Notes: generated from the letters alone by a model not told the origin. 64,000 nt of DNA from Sulfitobacter sp. BSw21498 (GCF_006064855.1 NZ_CP040753.1:1-64000); one strand, 5' to 3'. Counted from the first letter of the stretch, positions 27,451-37,566 are shown. A program made the numbers and translations.

Positions 27451-28746
27451 ATGTCAGATACACACGCCGCCTCTGTCCCTTATGTGCGGGACACTATGTT
27501 GCCACAGAACGCGCCCCCTTCGACCGCACAGGGGCCTGTCAAATGGGTTCGAGAAAGTCTGTTTTCTTCGATTCCTTATACAATCCTGACGCTCGCAGCG
27601 CTTTATGTCATCTATCTGATCCTTTCCGGCTTCCTGCCCTGGTTGCTGGGGGGCGTTTGGACGACCTCCAATATCCGGGAATGTCGCGAAGTGTTGGATG
27701 GGGCGCAGGCAGGGTGCTTCTCCGTCCTGACTGAGCGCTGGAACCAACTGCTTTTCGGGATTGCCTATCCCCAAGACGGGTACTGGCGCCCGACGGCGGC
27801 CTTTGTGCTGTTGTTTGTCGCCGTGGCACCGGTGCTGTTTGGCAATTTGCCGCGCGGGCTTATCCTCTTTACCGTTCTATATCCTTTCATCGCATTCTGG
27901 CTGATATGGGGCGGATCCCTTTTCGTGCCGCTGTCAGCGCTGTTGGCGGTTCTTATCGGGTATGTGATCTACAGCAGAATCGTTAAGAAAAGCTTTGCTG
28001 GCGCATTTTTTGCCGGTCTTCTTGCGGGCGGCGTGGCGTGGGTGGTCTTCAGCTTCATCACGCCACAACTCTCGGGGGTGCTGGCACTCGAACCGGTCGC
28101 CTCGCGGAACATGGGGGGCTTTATGCTCAACATGATACTGGGCGTGATTTGTGTATCCCTTTCATTGCCTTTGGGAATCCTGCTGGCGCTTGGACGTCAA
28201 TCGAGCCTTCCTATTATCAAGCTGATCTGCGTTGTTTTCATCGAGTTTATCCGTGGCGTGCCACTGATCACGCTCCTCTTTGTTGCTAACGTGGTCTTGG
28301 CCTACTTCCTGCCACCGGGCACAAACTTTGACTTGATCCTTCGTGTTATCATCATGATCACGATGTTCGCGTCGGCCTATATTGCCGAGGTGATCCGGGG
28401 CGGGTTGGCAGCGTTGCCACGGGGACAATACGAAGCCGCGGATAGCCTGGGGCTCGACTATGCTCAGGCGATGCGCCTGATCATCTTGCCGCAAGCACTG
28501 AAAATCTCGATCCCGGGTATCGTGAACGTGGCCGTCGGACTGTTCAAGGATACCACGCTGGTCTCGATCATTTCGATGTTCGATCTCGTGGGGATGATCC
28601 GCGGTCCTATCCTAGCCTCTACGGATTGGAACGGCGTTTATTGGGAACTTTGGGGATTTGCTGCCCTTCTGTTCTTCGTCGTTTGCTACGGCATCTCGCA
28701 ATATTCACAATGGCTGGAACGTCAACTCCAGACCGACCACCATTAA
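27451..28746 (+). CDS. aapM: General L-amino-acid ABC transporter, permease
   Basis: Second permease subunit, 431 residues, with an N-terminal extension before the first helix at about 37-60. The conserved C-terminal module has the EAA motif EAADSLGLDYAQAMRLIILPQALKIS at about 329-354. It pairs with AapQ as a heterodimer. Upstream spacing of two bases and downstream spacing of 15 show one operon. Confidence 0.93.
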   Translation: MSDTHAASVPYVRDTMLPQNAPPSTAQGPVKWVRESLFSSIPYTILTLAALYVIYLILSGFLPWLLGGVWTTSNIRECREVLDGAQAGCFSVLTERWNQLLFGIAYPQDGYWRPTAAFVLLFVAVAPVLFGNLPRGLILFTVLYPFIAFWLIWGGSLFVPLSALLAVLIGYVIYSRIVKKSFAGAFFAGLLAGGVAWVVFSFITPQLSGVLALEPVASRNMGGFMLNMILGVICVSLSLPLGILLALGRQSSLPIIKLICVVFIEFIRGVPLITLLFVANVVLAYFLPPGTNFDLILRVIIMITMFASAYIAEVIRGGLAALPRGQYEAADSLGLDYAQAMRLIILPQALKISIPGIVNVAVGLFKDTTLVSIISMFDLVGMIRGPILASTDWNGVYWELWGFAALLFFVVCYGISQYSQWLERQLQTDHH

Positions 28747-28761
28747 GGAAAGACTTTAATC

Positions 28762-29532
28762 ATGGCTGAACAAGCACAAGCGCTGAATGTCTCGAACGAG
28801 GTCGCGATCAGCATCGAAAACATGAATAAATGGTATGGTACGTTTCACGTACTGCGGGATATCGACCTGACCGTTTATCGTGGGGAACGCATTGTTATCG
28901 CTGGGCCGTCGGGGTCGGGGAAATCAACGTTGATCCGATGCATCAACGCATTGGAAGAACACCAAAAAGGCCGAATTGAAGTGGATGGCACCGTGCTGTC
29001 TTCTGATGTCAAGAATATCGATAAAATCCGGTCCGAAGTGGGGATGTGCTTCCAGCACTTTAACCTGTTTCCCCATCTGACAATTCTCGAAAACTGTACA
29101 TTGGCACCCATTTGGGTCCGAAAGACCCCAAAAAAGGAAGCCGAGGAAATCGCAATGCATTTCCTCGAAAAGGTTAAAATTCCTGATCAGGCAGACAAAT
29201 ACCCCGGTCAGCTGTCCGGCGGCCAACAGCAGCGGGTCGCCATTGCACGTAGCTTGTGCATGCGTCCCCGCATCATGCTATTTGATGAGCCGACGTCTGC
29301 CCTGGATCCTGAGATGATTAAGGAAGTGCTCGATACGATGGTCGAACTTGCCGAAGAAGGTATGACCATGCTGTGCGTGACGCACGAAATGGGTTTCGCG
29401 CGACAGGTCGCCAATCGGGTCATCTTTATGGATGAGGGCCAAATCGTTGAGCAGAATGAACCTGAAGAGTTCTTTAACAACCCTCAAAGCCCGAGGACCA
29501 AGCTGTTTCTTAGCCAGATTCTAGGGCACTAA
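28762..29532 (+). CDS. aapP: General L-amino-acid ABC transporter, ATPase
   Basis: Cytoplasmic ATPase of the aap importer, 256 residues. Walker [10 protein letters not shown] is at 48-56, the Q-loop [10 protein letters not shown] near 95, the signature [15 protein letters not shown] near 152, and Walker [13 protein letters not shown] near 174. It is the last gene of the operon; an inverted repeat follows before the convergent phosphatase gene. Confidence 0.96.
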   Translation: MAEQAQALNVSNEVAISIENMNKWYGTFHVLRDIDLTVYRGERIVIAGPSGSGKSTLIRCINALEEHQKGRIEVDGTVLSSDVKNIDKIRSEVGMCFQHFNLFPHLTILENCTLAPIWVRKTPKKEAEEIAMHFLEKVKIPDQADKYPGQLSGGQQQRVAIARSLCMRPRIMLFDEPTSALDPEMIKEVLDTMVELAEEGMTMLCVTHEMGFARQVANRVIFMDEGQIVEQNEPEEFFNNPQSPRTKLFLSQILGH

Positions 29533-29539
29533 GCTAGAA

Positions 29540-29559
29540 GGGCGGGATTTCCCCCGCCC
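29540..29559. terminator. Hairpin between convergent genes
   Basis: GGGCGGG / CCCGCCC with a six-base loop lies in the 36-base gap between aapP and the minus-strand phosphatase gene. Flanking AGAA and TTCT extend the symmetry. There is no clean T-run on either strand, so termination strength is uncertain. Confidence 0.5.
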
Positions 29560-29568
29560 ATTCTGTAT

Positions 29569-30066
29569 TTACCGTGCAAGTATACGGGGCGTGATGTGCG
29601 CCTCTATCTCGCCGCTATGCCAATGCACATCCTTCCAATCGCCCACGTCGAACGTTAACACCAGCGTAGCACCAGGAGGAGTGGCACCCGAATGTTGCGC
29701 TGTAAGGCCCTCACGGGGCAGCAGGTTCGCCATCTCGGCCACGCCGGGGTTGTGCGCGACCAGCAACACTGTGGTTCCCTTAGCGCCCTGTATGGACGCC
29801 ATCAAACGTTCCGTATGTGCGAGATAAAGGCGGTCTGTGAGGATTCGCTTAACATCAGTCGGGATGTCCAAAAGAGAGAGCGTTTCCGACGTACGCCGAG
29901 ATGCTGAGCAAAGCGCAAGATCTGGCCTGTAGCCCTCTGCAACGAGCCACTGGCCAACTGCTACGGCGTCTTGTCGCCCTTTATCATCCAAAGGGCGATC
30001 AAAATCAGTGGATACCCCTGCCGGCCAGCCAGCTTTAGCGTGGCGCATTAAAATAAGCCGTCGCAT
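29569..30066 (-). CDS. SixA-like histidine phosphatase
   Basis: Small histidine-phosphatase-superfamily enzyme, 165 residues. The RHA motif is at residues 8-10 (LMRHAKAGW), the second Arg in CSASRRTSETL and the second His in LLVAHNPGVAEM. The ATG at 30066 follows AAGGAA by six bases and is preferred to the adjacent TTG. E. coli SixA dephosphorylates phosphotransfer proteins; the target here is unknown. It lies 94 bases after argB. Confidence 0.88.
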   Translation of the reverse strand: MRRLILMRHAKAGWPAGVSTDFDRPLDDKGRQDAVAVGQWLVAEGYRPDLALCSASRRTSETLSLLDIPTDVKRILTDRLYLAHTERLMASIQGAKGTTVLLVAHNPGVAEMANLLPREGLTAQHSGATPPGATLVLTFDVGDWKDVHWHSGEIEAHITPRILAR

Positions 30067-30160
30067 CAACGTTTCCTTAATTTATCGGTCGCATAAACAA
30101 GGGGGCAGAGTGTCTACAGCAGGGGAGACAGCGATATGTAACACACTGATAAATGGTCCG

Positions 30161-31024
30161 CTATTGACCGCGGATAATACTCCCAGCACCATGTTCGGTG
30201 AACAGCTCAAGCAAGCAGGCGTTCGGGGCTCGCCCGTCCAGAATGACGGCTGCCCGTACGCCACCGTCGATTGCGTCAAGCGCGGTTTGTGTCTTGGGAA
30301 TCATGCCGCCAGCAATAGTGCCGTCTGAAACCATCTGACGGATTTGCGTCGCAGTGAGCTCTGTCAGTACGTCCCCGTCGGCATTTTTCACGCCTGCAAC
30401 GTCTGTGAGAAGAAGCAACCGATCTGCTTTTAGCGCAGCGGCGATAGCGCCAGCAGCGGTATCGCCGTTAATGTTAAACGTTTCGCCATTCCGGCCCATA
30501 CCAAGGGGGGCAATCACTGGAATAATACCTTTATCCGCCAGATCGCGCAGCAAGCGTGGGTTCACTTCAGTCGGTGCTCCGACCAAACCAAGCTCGGGGT
30601 CTTCTTGGTCACAAATGATAAGCCCGCTATCCTTACCCGATACACCCACACAGCGCCCGCCTTGCGCTGTAATTGCCTGAACGATACGGGCGTTGACCAA
30701 TCCCGACAAAACCATTTCGACGACTTCCATCGTCGCTGCGTCGGTGACGCGTTTACCGTTGATAAACTCGGATGTGATATTCAGCCGACCCAGCATATCA
30801 TTGATCATGGGCCCACCACCATGAATGATAACAGGGTTCACGCCGACCTGGCGCATAAGGGCGACATCACGCGCGAACTCTTCCATGGCGTCATCGCTGC
30901 CCATGGCGTGGCCGCCAAGCTTGATGACAACAGTGGCGTCAGCGTAACGTTGCAAATAAGGGAGCGCTTGGCTCAGGGTGCGCGCGGTGGCGATCCAATC
31001 GCGGTTCATTTCTCGTTTTCTCAT
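30161..31024 (-). CDS. argB: Acetylglutamate kinase
   Basis: Phosphorylates N-acetylglutamate, the second step of arginine synthesis. The 287 residues show [10 protein letters not shown] (nucleotide loop, about 35-44), [10 protein letters not shown] (about 68-77) and [13 protein letters not shown] near 200. Known arginine-feedback-sensitive enzymes have an N-terminal helix, which the leading 25 residues here could supply. An internal ATG at 31009 is an alternative start. It follows engB by 29 bases, in the same operon. Confidence 0.96.
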   Translation of the reverse strand: MRKREMNRDWIATARTLSQALPYLQRYADATVVIKLGGHAMGSDDAMEEFARDVALMRQVGVNPVIIHGGGPMINDMLGRLNITSEFINGKRVTDAATMEVVEMVLSGLVNARIVQAITAQGGRCVGVSGKDSGLIICDQEDPELGLVGAPTEVNPRLLRDLADKGIIPVIAPLGMGRNGETFNINGDTAAGAIAAALKADRLLLLTDVAGVKNADGDVLTELTATQIRQMVSDGTIAGGMIPKTQTALDAIDGGVRAAVILDGRAPNACLLELFTEHGAGSIIRGQ

Positions 31025-31053
31025 TCTCTGCCTCGGTAAACGCGGAGATACCG

Positions 31054-31704
31054 TTACTCCAACGTAGCGATAATGGCACGGAGCGTAGGAATGCCCCAGC
31101 CCTTTTCAGACGAGGTTACTACGATTTCAGGGTAAGCCGCTGGATGTTTGGCAAGCGCGCCGCGCACCTGCTCTAGAATTTTTTCTCGTTCGACTTCTTT
31201 AACTTTGTCCGCTTTCGTCAGCACGCATTGAAATGTTACGGCCGAGCTATCCAGCAATGACATGATTTCGTCATCAACCTTTTTAACGCCGTGGCGTGCA
31301 TCAATCAGCACGAAGGCACGTCGCAAAGTCTGGCGACCGGATAAATACTGCTTTAGCAATCGCTGCCATTTCTCAACAATGGGCAGAGGCGCATTTGCAT
31401 AGCCATAACCAGGTAGGTCGACGAGGTAATGCTCCTCGGCAGCTGTAAAAAAGTTGATTTCTTGTGTGCGACCGGGGGTATTCGATGCGCGTGCCAAAGC
31501 TTTCATACCGGTTAACGCATTTATAAGTGTAGATTTCCCGACGTTAGAGCGGCCTGCAAAACAAACCTCCATTCGGTCAGCAGGTGGTAGACCGTCCATG
31601 GCGACAACGCCCTTTACGAACAAGGTTTCGCCTGCGAACAGCATGCGCCCTTTTTCGAGCGCGTGCGCATCAGGCTCTTCGGCGATGCTGAACTGAACTT
31701 GCAT
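31054..31704 (-). CDS. engB: Ribosome biogenesis GTPase EngB (YsxC/YihA)
   Basis: Essential TRAFAC GTPase for 50S assembly. The 216-residue protein has G1 GRSNVGKST at 51-59, G2 TPGRTQ, G3 DLPGYG near 95 and G4 TKAD near 163. It lies three bases after the MOSC gene and links the ribosome and membrane-insertion genes of this operon. Confidence 0.96.
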   Translation of the reverse strand: MQVQFSIAEEPDAHALEKGRMLFAGETLFVKGVVAMDGLPPADRMEVCFAGRSNVGKSTLINALTGMKALARASNTPGRTQEINFFTAAEEHYLVDLPGYGYANAPLPIVEKWQRLLKQYLSGRQTLRRAFVLIDARHGVKKVDDEIMSLLDSSAVTFQCVLTKADKVKEVEREKILEQVRGALAKHPAAYPEIVVTSSEKGWGIPTLRAIIATLE

Positions 31705-31707
31705 ATG

Positions 31708-32448
31708 TTAAAGTACCTTTACCTGGTCACCGATAAATACGGGACCCGTTTCAATAACCTCGGCATATACGCCGAAATCCTGGTGACCCCAAGTCTTCAA
31801 TATGCGTAACATTTCAATATCGCGTTCCCCAGTCTGTGGATTCGCGGTTGTAGCCCGACATCTTTCCGTGCGTTCGCGGATACGTAGTACCACGCTGCCG
31901 ATCGCGACCTCTTTACCGACCCAATCTAGTTCTTCCCACGGGGTTCCCGTGTCAAACCAGACGTTGCCGCGCCAGCGATGGGGCGAAACCGGTGTTCCTA
32001 CCGTATCCGACACAGCGCGCAAGGACGCGTAATTACATAGGCTTACGGACGGGTAGGGGGTGTCGGTAAACCCGCGCCCATCCAACCTGAAAATTGCACT
32101 TGGTTGTGCTCTGTTTTCGGGGACAAGCGGCGCAACCCATTCCAGAAATCTGCTGGTTTCATGATCGGGATGGAAGGTAAGTGAGGGGCGGTCTGGGTGG
32201 TGCAACGTAAGCAGTTCGCTCGCGCTGTCAAAGACCGCTGTTATTGCCATCAGTGCTGGCGCTTTGGACCCGGTGCTGAAATTGACGCAATGCGCCCACT
32301 CGGTTCCGTCGGTGTGTGCGGCGTCGTGCGCGACGGCCCAGGTCCGGTCCCATGGCATAGACTGCCCCGCGGTGAGGGTCGTGTGGCCCAGCTCTTCGCG
32401 ACCATGGCTCTTGAGCGGGTAGCGATAAAGCCGGGCAACCGCCGTCAT
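31708..32448 (-). CDS. MOSC domain protein
   Basis: The 246-residue protein has an N-terminal beta-barrel (MOSC_N, about 1-110) and a C-terminal MOSC domain. The likely molybdenum-cofactor or sulfur-carrying Cys lies in RERTERCRATTANPQTGERD (about 192-211). MOSC proteins handle Moco-bound sulfur or reduce N-hydroxylated compounds; the substrate here is not known. Its ATG overlaps the yidC stop by one base (TAATG), a position this family often holds in Rhodobacterales. Confidence 0.85.
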   Translation of the reverse strand: MTAVARLYRYPLKSHGREELGHTTLTAGQSMPWDRTWAVAHDAAHTDGTEWAHCVNFSTGSKAPALMAITAVFDSASELLTLHHPDRPSLTFHPDHETSRFLEWVAPLVPENRAQPSAIFRLDGRGFTDTPYPSVSLCNYASLRAVSDTVGTPVSPHRWRGNVWFDTGTPWEELDWVGKEVAIGSVVLRIRERTERCRATTANPQTGERDIEMLRILKTWGHQDFGVYAEVIETGPVFIGDQVKVL

Positions 32449-34256
32449 TATTTCGGGTCGCCTTTACGTCCGACCTTCATGCTACCTTTAATATTGCCAA
32501 GAATATCAGGCTTATATCCTTGGCTTCGCATGATCAGATATTGTTGCGTAAAGGTGATCGTGTTGTTTGCTATCCAGTAAACAACAAGACCGGACGCAAA
32601 CCCGCCGAGCATGAACATAAACACCCAAGGCATCCAGGCGAAGATCATCTGTTGAGTGGGATCGGTGGGGGCCGGGTTAAGTTTTTGCTGCAAGAACATT
32701 GAAATACCGAGCAACAGTGGAAGAATGCCGATAAAGACAAGTGCCAGAACTGTCCCAGCTTCGGGAGCGCCCCATGGCAAAAGGCCGTACAGGTTGTAGA
32801 TCGATGTCGGGTCGGGTGCACTTAGATCTTGAAAGGGGCCGAAGAAGGGCGCGTGGCGCAGCTCTAGCGTCACAAAGATTACTTTGTAGAGAGAGAAGAA
32901 GATCGGGATCTGCATTAGGATCGGGAGACACCCTGCGGCGGGGTTTACCTTCTCCCTCTTATAAAGCTCCATCATGCCCTGCTGAAGCTTCTGGCGATCG
33001 TCACCGGCATCCTTTTTTAGTTTCTCCATCTGCGGCTGAAGTTCTTTCATCTTAGCCATCGACACATATGATTTATACGCCAGCGGGAAGAGCAGAGCCT
33101 TGATCAAAAGCGTCAACCCGATGATCGCGATGCCCATATTTCCGATCAACAAGTTGAGGTGGTGCAGAACCCAGAAGATCGGTTTTGTCAGGAAGAAAAA
33201 CCAACCCCAGTCGATGGAGTCGATAAATTTATAAACACCCTGAGCTTCATAGGCGCGCAGGATCTCCCATTCTTTGGCACCGGCGAAAAGTTGCGTTGAA
33301 ACAGTGGCAGATTGGCCGCTGCCAACAACTTGTGCAGGCATCACAGCTTCGGTCTGGAAAATTTCAGTTCGCGGCAGGTATTTAACCGTCAGACGTGTTG
33401 GCTGGGCCGGATCGGGAATGAGATTGGTCATGAAATAGTGACCTGTGAAGCCGATCCAACCATTGGTAACACCGTCAATGCGTTTGGAGGGCACGCCATT
33501 TACAACATCTAGATCGGGTATGTCGTCCCAAGCGGTTTCAATCAGTTCACCATTATTCATGGTGACTAGACCTTCATGCAGAATGAAGAAGTTCTGCGCG
33601 TCGCTAGGGATACCATGACGTGCGATGAGGCCGTAGGGTGCAAGCGAAACCGATTTTTCGGATGAGTTAGTAATGGTTTGGTCGATCTTGAACATATAGT
33701 TTTCATCGATCGAAATCGTGCGCGAAAAGACCTGGCCGGCTTTATTATCCCAAGTTAGCGTAACGGGGGCGTCGACCGACAGCGTTTCACCGTCGCTGTG
33801 AGACCAGAGGGTGTTCGGGCCAGGGACTTGCTCGGGTGAGATACCCGCGCCAGGAGCCCAACCATAGAGCGCGTAATAGGCGTCAGTGGAGCCTGCAGGA
33901 GATAGCAACCTGACGGTAGGCGCGTCTTCCTCAATCGTTGTGTTATAATCCTTTAGGTACAGATCATCCACCCGACCCCCAAGCAACGATATAGAGCCAG
34001 CGATACGGGCCGTCTCGACAGCAATACGCGGCGCTGTATCGAGGGCCTTTGTGGTAGACGCGCTGTCTTCGGCAGGTATGCTCGCCGACCCAGCGTTCGC
34101 TGGAACAACAGCCTCTGACGCGTTTGCATCACTGGTTTGCAGCGGAGGCTCGGAGAGGGTTTCGGTTTCCTGAGGCGGGAATAAAACGAACCACCCTAGG
34201 ATGACTATGAAACTGAGAACCGTCGCAAAAATGAGATTCTTGTTTTGATCGTCCAT
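32448..34256 (-). CDS. yidC: Membrane protein insertase YidC
   Basis: Oxa1-family insertase that places proteins in the inner membrane with or without SecYEG. The start at the ATG at 34256 follows AGGTGA and gives MDDQNKNLIFATVLSFIVILGWF, 602 residues. An N-terminal anchor helix is followed by the large periplasmic beta domain (about 60-350) and the conserved five-helix core (about 355-580) with the charged cytoplasmic loop rich in Lys/Glu. It is in the same operon as yidD and rnpA, as usual. Confidence 0.97.
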   Translation of the reverse strand: MDDQNKNLIFATVLSFIVILGWFVLFPPQETETLSEPPLQTSDANASEAVVPANAGSASIPAEDSASTTKALDTAPRIAVETARIAGSISLLGGRVDDLYLKDYNTTIEEDAPTVRLLSPAGSTDAYYALYGWAPGAGISPEQVPGPNTLWSHSDGETLSVDAPVTLTWDNKAGQVFSRTISIDENYMFKIDQTITNSSEKSVSLAPYGLIARHGIPSDAQNFFILHEGLVTMNNGELIETAWDDIPDLDVVNGVPSKRIDGVTNGWIGFTGHYFMTNLIPDPAQPTRLTVKYLPRTEIFQTEAVMPAQVVGSGQSATVSTQLFAGAKEWEILRAYEAQGVYKFIDSIDWGWFFFLTKPIFWVLHHLNLLIGNMGIAIIGLTLLIKALLFPLAYKSYVSMAKMKELQPQMEKLKKDAGDDRQKLQQGMMELYKREKVNPAAGCLPILMQIPIFFSLYKVIFVTLELRHAPFFGPFQDLSAPDPTSIYNLYGLLPWGAPEAGTVLALVFIGILPLLLGISMFLQQKLNPAPTDPTQQMIFAWMPWVFMFMLGGFASGLVVYWIANNTITFTQQYLIMRSQGYKPDILGNIKGSMKVGRKGDPK

Positions 34257-34370
34257 TTGACCGTCACCTGATGCCTGTAATATCAGCGTGGGTTCAACAG
34301 AGTAAGGTACCAAAGGTCAAGTAAATTCGGCCCCTGCATCCAAGCGCTTCCCGTAAAGTGGATCTTATTG

Positions 34371-35459
34371 TCAGGCAATGTCACCGAAGGCCCGTGGCAG
34401 ATAATCGAGTTTTTCAATGTGCGTATGCATCCAGCCGACGACCTGTTCGGGGGGCATAGGTTGCGCGATTCCGGGACCTTGAACGTTGTCGCAACCAAGT
34501 TGCGACAACAGTTCATGTTCTCCTGAGGTCTGCACACCGCAAGCAAGAGTTTCGGTGCCCAGATCTTGTGCCATTGCGAGGACAGTGGACAAAATGAGTC
34601 GACGGTTGGTGCTTAAGTTCGCTCCGTTCGTTAGCGATGGATCGATCGCTACGACGTTTATACCATATCTCTGAACGATCTCTACACAACGGGGGCCGCT
34701 GCCGAATCCATTTAATCCGGTTTGGCTGCCCAGCTCATGAAGCTTCCGAAGAAGCATGATCACCGGTGGCCCGGGTTGGCGCTGACAAAGATATGATGGG
34801 AGCGCGATGCGCAAAAAGCGGGGAGGGAGATTGAGCCGCTCAAGTTCCCATTCTACCTTCTGTAATAGTAGTGGATCATCCATCTGTGAAGGCGCGAGGT
34901 TGTAGATTATCTGAACTGAAGAACGACAGGTGCGCGACAGCTTCTTTGCTTCCAAAAGAATTGTGGAGAGGGATAAAAGTGGCTCGCTATCCGTCTCACT
35001 TGGTGCCCCCATCGACGTGCCATGTTGTTGATGAGGTATGATCGAATCGACACATGAAGCGCGTATTGCGCAAAAACCACTTACCTCACCCGAGTGCGTC
35101 GAAATTTGTGGTTGGAATAGCATTGGATCATGCTGGTGCCGGGCCGGACGTGAACGTGATATGCTATTGATCACAGGCGCTGCGACGGGCCTCACTGCAT
35201 CTTGCCGCGAGGCATAGGTTGATTGAGCGACAGCGCGGGACCGTCCTAAGAATAGATATATTAGCGGGAGCAAGACCGCGCCAACAAAGGCGAACCCCTG
35301 CCACCCGAACCACAGGATTGCCAATGCAAAGGCAGTCCCGATTGTGAAGCCTGCGGGCGCGAAAACGTGCCTGCCTTTGTGCAGAAAAGATTTGGCGAAC
35401 CCATTGTTATCGTCTTGTTTCAAAGCAGCCCCCGACTGACGGATTACCGGTGAAAGCAA
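34371..35459 (-). CDS. Membrane-anchored degenerate EAL-domain protein
   Basis: The 362-residue protein has two hydrophobic segments at about 36-70 and a C-terminal EAL fold (about 110-355). The EAL fold is recognisable from FQPQIS, the IYNLAPSQM and LERLNLPPRFLRIALP segments, and the end GVQTSGEHELLSQLGCDNVQGPGIAQPMPPEQVV. Metal and catalytic residues are missing: no E-x-L after the first motif, and GFGSG replaces DDFGTG. It is thus probably inactive in c-di-GMP hydrolysis. No ATG exists near the N-terminus; TTG at 35459 or at 35423 are the candidates, so the start is uncertain. Confidence 0.7.
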   Translation of the reverse strand: MLSPVIRQSGAALKQDDNNGFAKSFLHKGRHVFAPAGFTIGTAFALAILWFGWQGFAFVGAVLLPLIYLFLGRSRAVAQSTYASRQDAVRPVAAPVINSISRSRPARHQHDPMLFQPQISTHSGEVSGFCAIRASCVDSIIPHQQHGTSMGAPSETDSEPLLSLSTILLEAKKLSRTCRSSVQIIYNLAPSQMDDPLLLQKVEWELERLNLPPRFLRIALPSYLCQRQPGPPVIMLLRKLHELGSQTGLNGFGSGPRCVEIVQRYGINVVAIDPSLTNGANLSTNRRLILSTVLAMAQDLGTETLACGVQTSGEHELLSQLGCDNVQGPGIAQPMPPEQVVGWMHTHIEKLDYLPRAFGDIA

Positions 35460-35540
35460 TAGGAGGCATGTCTAACGAAAAGGTTAATGTTCGCCTTTTG
35501 GTCTATACAATCTGTTTAAAATTCCGAAGAGTTTCAGGGT

Positions 35541-36368
35541 TTACTTGCCCCGTTCGAGTCCCGCAAAATCAAATAACTTCGGATCCAAAAGATGCGAGGG
35601 GCGCGTATTCATAAGTGCGCGAAACATCACCTGACGGCGCCCGGGGCTGTTTGCTTCCCAGCCGTCCAAAATCGCTTTTACCTGCTGGCGTTGTAAACCG
35701 TCTTGCGAGCCACATAGATCACACGGAATGATTGGATAATTCATGGCAGTAGAGAATTTTTCGCAATCGGCTTCGGCGACAAGAGCCAGCGGACGATATA
35801 GGAACAAGTCGCCTTCTTCGTTTAGGAGTTTTGGTGGCATGGTCGCCAAGCGCCCGCCGTGAAACAAATTCATGAAGAAGGTTTCTAGGATGTCATCACG
35901 GTGATGGCCAAGAACCACGGCGGTGCAGCCTTCCTCGCGTGCGATTCGATAAAGATGCCCTCGGCGGAGCCTGCTGCACAACGCGCAGAATGTGCGGCCT
36001 GCGGGGATCTTGTCCATAACGATGGAGTAGGTGTCTTGATATTCAATACGGTGCTTCACCCCCATATTCTCGAGGAACGCAGGCAGGACCGTAGCTGGAA
36101 AATTGGGCTGACCTTGGTCGAGGTTGCACGCGATAAGCTCTACTGGGAGGAGCCCACGCCATTGTAGCTCGTGTAGAATGGCCAAAAGTGTATAGCTGTC
36201 TTTCCCGCCAGACATGCAAACCAGCCATTTACCGCCGGGTTCGACCATCCCATATTGTTCAATTGCCTCGCGGGTTAGCCGCACGAGCCGTTTACGCAGT
36301 TTTCGGAACTCGGTGCCTTGCGGTGCACCATGGAAAAGCGGGTGAATATCTTCGGGATGATCAAGCAT
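35541..36368 (-). CDS. ttcA: tRNA 2-thiocytidine synthetase TtcA
   Basis: Thiolates cytidine 32 of certain tRNAs using ATP and an iron-sulfur cluster. The 275-residue protein has the PP-loop SGGKDS at 53-58 and the paired cysteines C128/C131 (CALC) and C216/C219 (CDLC). It lies between yidD and the EAL gene, inserted into the usual yidD-yidC stretch. Confidence 0.95.
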   Translation of the reverse strand: MLDHPEDIHPLFHGAPQGTEFRKLRKRLVRLTREAIEQYGMVEPGGKWLVCMSGGKDSYTLLAILHELQWRGLLPVELIACNLDQGQPNFPATVLPAFLENMGVKHRIEYQDTYSIVMDKIPAGRTFCALCSRLRRGHLYRIAREEGCTAVVLGHHRDDILETFFMNLFHGGRLATMPPKLLNEEGDLFLYRPLALVAEADCEKFSTAMNYPIIPCDLCGSQDGLQRQQVKAILDGWEANSPGRRQVMFRALMNTRPSHLLDPKLFDFAGLERGK

Positions 36369-36480
36369 ATAGGTGCCTTAGTGCAACTGTGTTGGCCGAT
36401 CAAGCGTCGGTGCATTGCTATCGATACTACAACGCCGAGCAGGGCGAACTTTAGTGCTAGGCGATAGTACAGTGGCCAGC

Positions 36481-36702
36481 TCAGTCAGGTACGTTATCGA
36501 TGCCACTGTCCCCCCATGGGTGACAGCGAGCGATGCGCCTTAGGGTAAGCCAGCCCCCTTTGGCGGCGCCGTGTCTCGAAAGGGCTTCTAGTGCGTAGGC
36601 GCTGCACGTGGGGTGGTATCGGCAGTTATGGCCGACCCACGGGCTGAAAACTAGGCGGTACCCCTTTATAGGCAGTGCCAATAGACGTGCCAATGGGGTC
36701 AC
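36481..36702 (-). CDS. yidD: Membrane protein insertion efficiency factor YidD
   Basis: Small membrane-associated protein that helps YidC-dependent insertion. The 73 residues contain the family core YRLVFSPWVGHNCRYHPTCSAYALEAL (about 15-41) with its Cys residues. Its ATG overlaps the rnpA stop (ATGA). Confidence 0.95.
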   Translation of the reverse strand: MTPLARLLALPIKGYRLVFSPWVGHNCRYHPTCSAYALEALSRHGAAKGGWLTLRRIARCHPWGDSGIDNVPD

Positions 36703-37109
36703 TTTTGAGGTCCGGTGCGCTGCTTGCCATGCAGAATACCCAAAGCTTTGACGAAATCCGATTGCAGCTTATCGAAGGGAAGCGATGCAGTGGCACCGCC
36801 GCGGCCCACGAGCACATAATCCATACCGTCGCGCCCCTGATGCGGGAGCGTCAGACGGGCAAGCTCGCGCAGGCGCCTTTTAGCGCGATTGCGGGCGACG
36901 GCGTTTCCGACTTTCTTGGAGCACGTAAAGCCCACGCGTATGCCCTCTGCTTCGCCCTCTGCGCGTCTGCGCATCTGAAGGATAAAGCCGGGCATCGCTG
37001 CCCGAGGGGCGCGGGAAGCGCGCTGGAAGTCCGGTCTGTTTTTCAGCGTTTCCAAACGCAAAGAAACCGTCGGAAGCGTTTCCTCTGGTGTGGCGCTTCT
37101 GCCATCCAT
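36699..37109 (-). CDS. rnpA: Ribonuclease P protein component
   Basis: Protein subunit of RNase P, which matures tRNA 5' ends. The ATG at 37109, seven bases after CGGAGG, is clearly better than the upstream ATG at 37130 and gives 136 residues. The RNR motif is in NAVARNRAKRRLREL (about 75-89). The frame is typical in position: rpmH-rnpA-yidD. Confidence 0.93.
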   Translation of the reverse strand: MDGRSATPEETLPTVSLRLETLKNRPDFQRASRAPRAAMPGFILQMRRRAEGEAEGIRVGFTCSKKVGNAVARNRAKRRLRELARLTLPHQGRDGMDYVLVGRGGATASLPFDKLQSDFVKALGILHGKQRTGPQK

Positions 37110-37155
37110 AGGTGCCTCCGACGGTGTCATATCTTTTAAAAACCGAAGTCGCGTA

Positions 37156-37290
37156 TTACGCGCTCAGTTCCTTCCGGCCTTGTGCACGGCGCGAGTTGAT
37201 GATCTTACGACCCGCTTTGGTTGCCATGCGTGCGCGGAAACCGTGGCGCCGTTTGCGCACAAGGTTTGAAGGTTGATAGGTGCGTTTCAT
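37156..37290 (-). CDS. rpmH: 50S ribosomal protein L34
   Basis: 44-residue basic protein read directly from the minus strand: [19 protein letters not shown] at the N-terminus, then [16 protein letters not shown], ending KELSA. It matches the L34 family over its whole length. A GGAG precedes the ATG. It heads the rnpA-yidD-ttcA-...-argB block. Confidence 0.97.
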   Translation of the reverse strand: MKRTYQPSNLVRKRRHGFRARMATKAGRKIINSRRAQGRKELSA

Positions 37291-37358
37291 CGCTCCGACT
37301 CCACTTTATACTTTAGCACGCCACCAGATTCGGCGCGTCACCGTCATTTCAAGCCCTG

Positions 37359-37387
37359 CTCCTAAAGCTGCAGCACAGGCAAGTCAA
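37359..37387 (-). promoter_or_regulatory. Putative rpmH promoter
   Basis: On the minus strand TTGACT (37387-37382) and TAGGAG (37364-37359) are separated by 17 bases, about 70 bases upstream of the rpmH ATG. Confidence 0.5.
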
Positions 37388-37535
37388 ACCCTTGGAGCCG
37401 TTATTTCGACCTTTGCAACAAATTAAGCCAGCTTATCTGCCCAATGTTACAGTTTTCTTGGGAATTGCCGTGACATGGTCATAAAAGCCGGCTTCACATC
37501 AACCACCCGTGAGCACCCTATCTGACTGGCAATAT

Positions 37536-37566
37536 TTGACCCATCTAATAGGGAGCAGCTTATAAT
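37536..37566 (+). promoter_or_regulatory. Putative promoter of the TVP38-flavoprotein operon
   Basis: TTGACC (37536-37541) and a perfect TATAAT (37561-37566) are separated by 19 bases (18 if TTATAA is taken). This leaves a 5' leader of about 16 bases. The rest of 37291-37588 holds the divergent rpmH promoter and nothing that looks coding. Confidence 0.5.
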
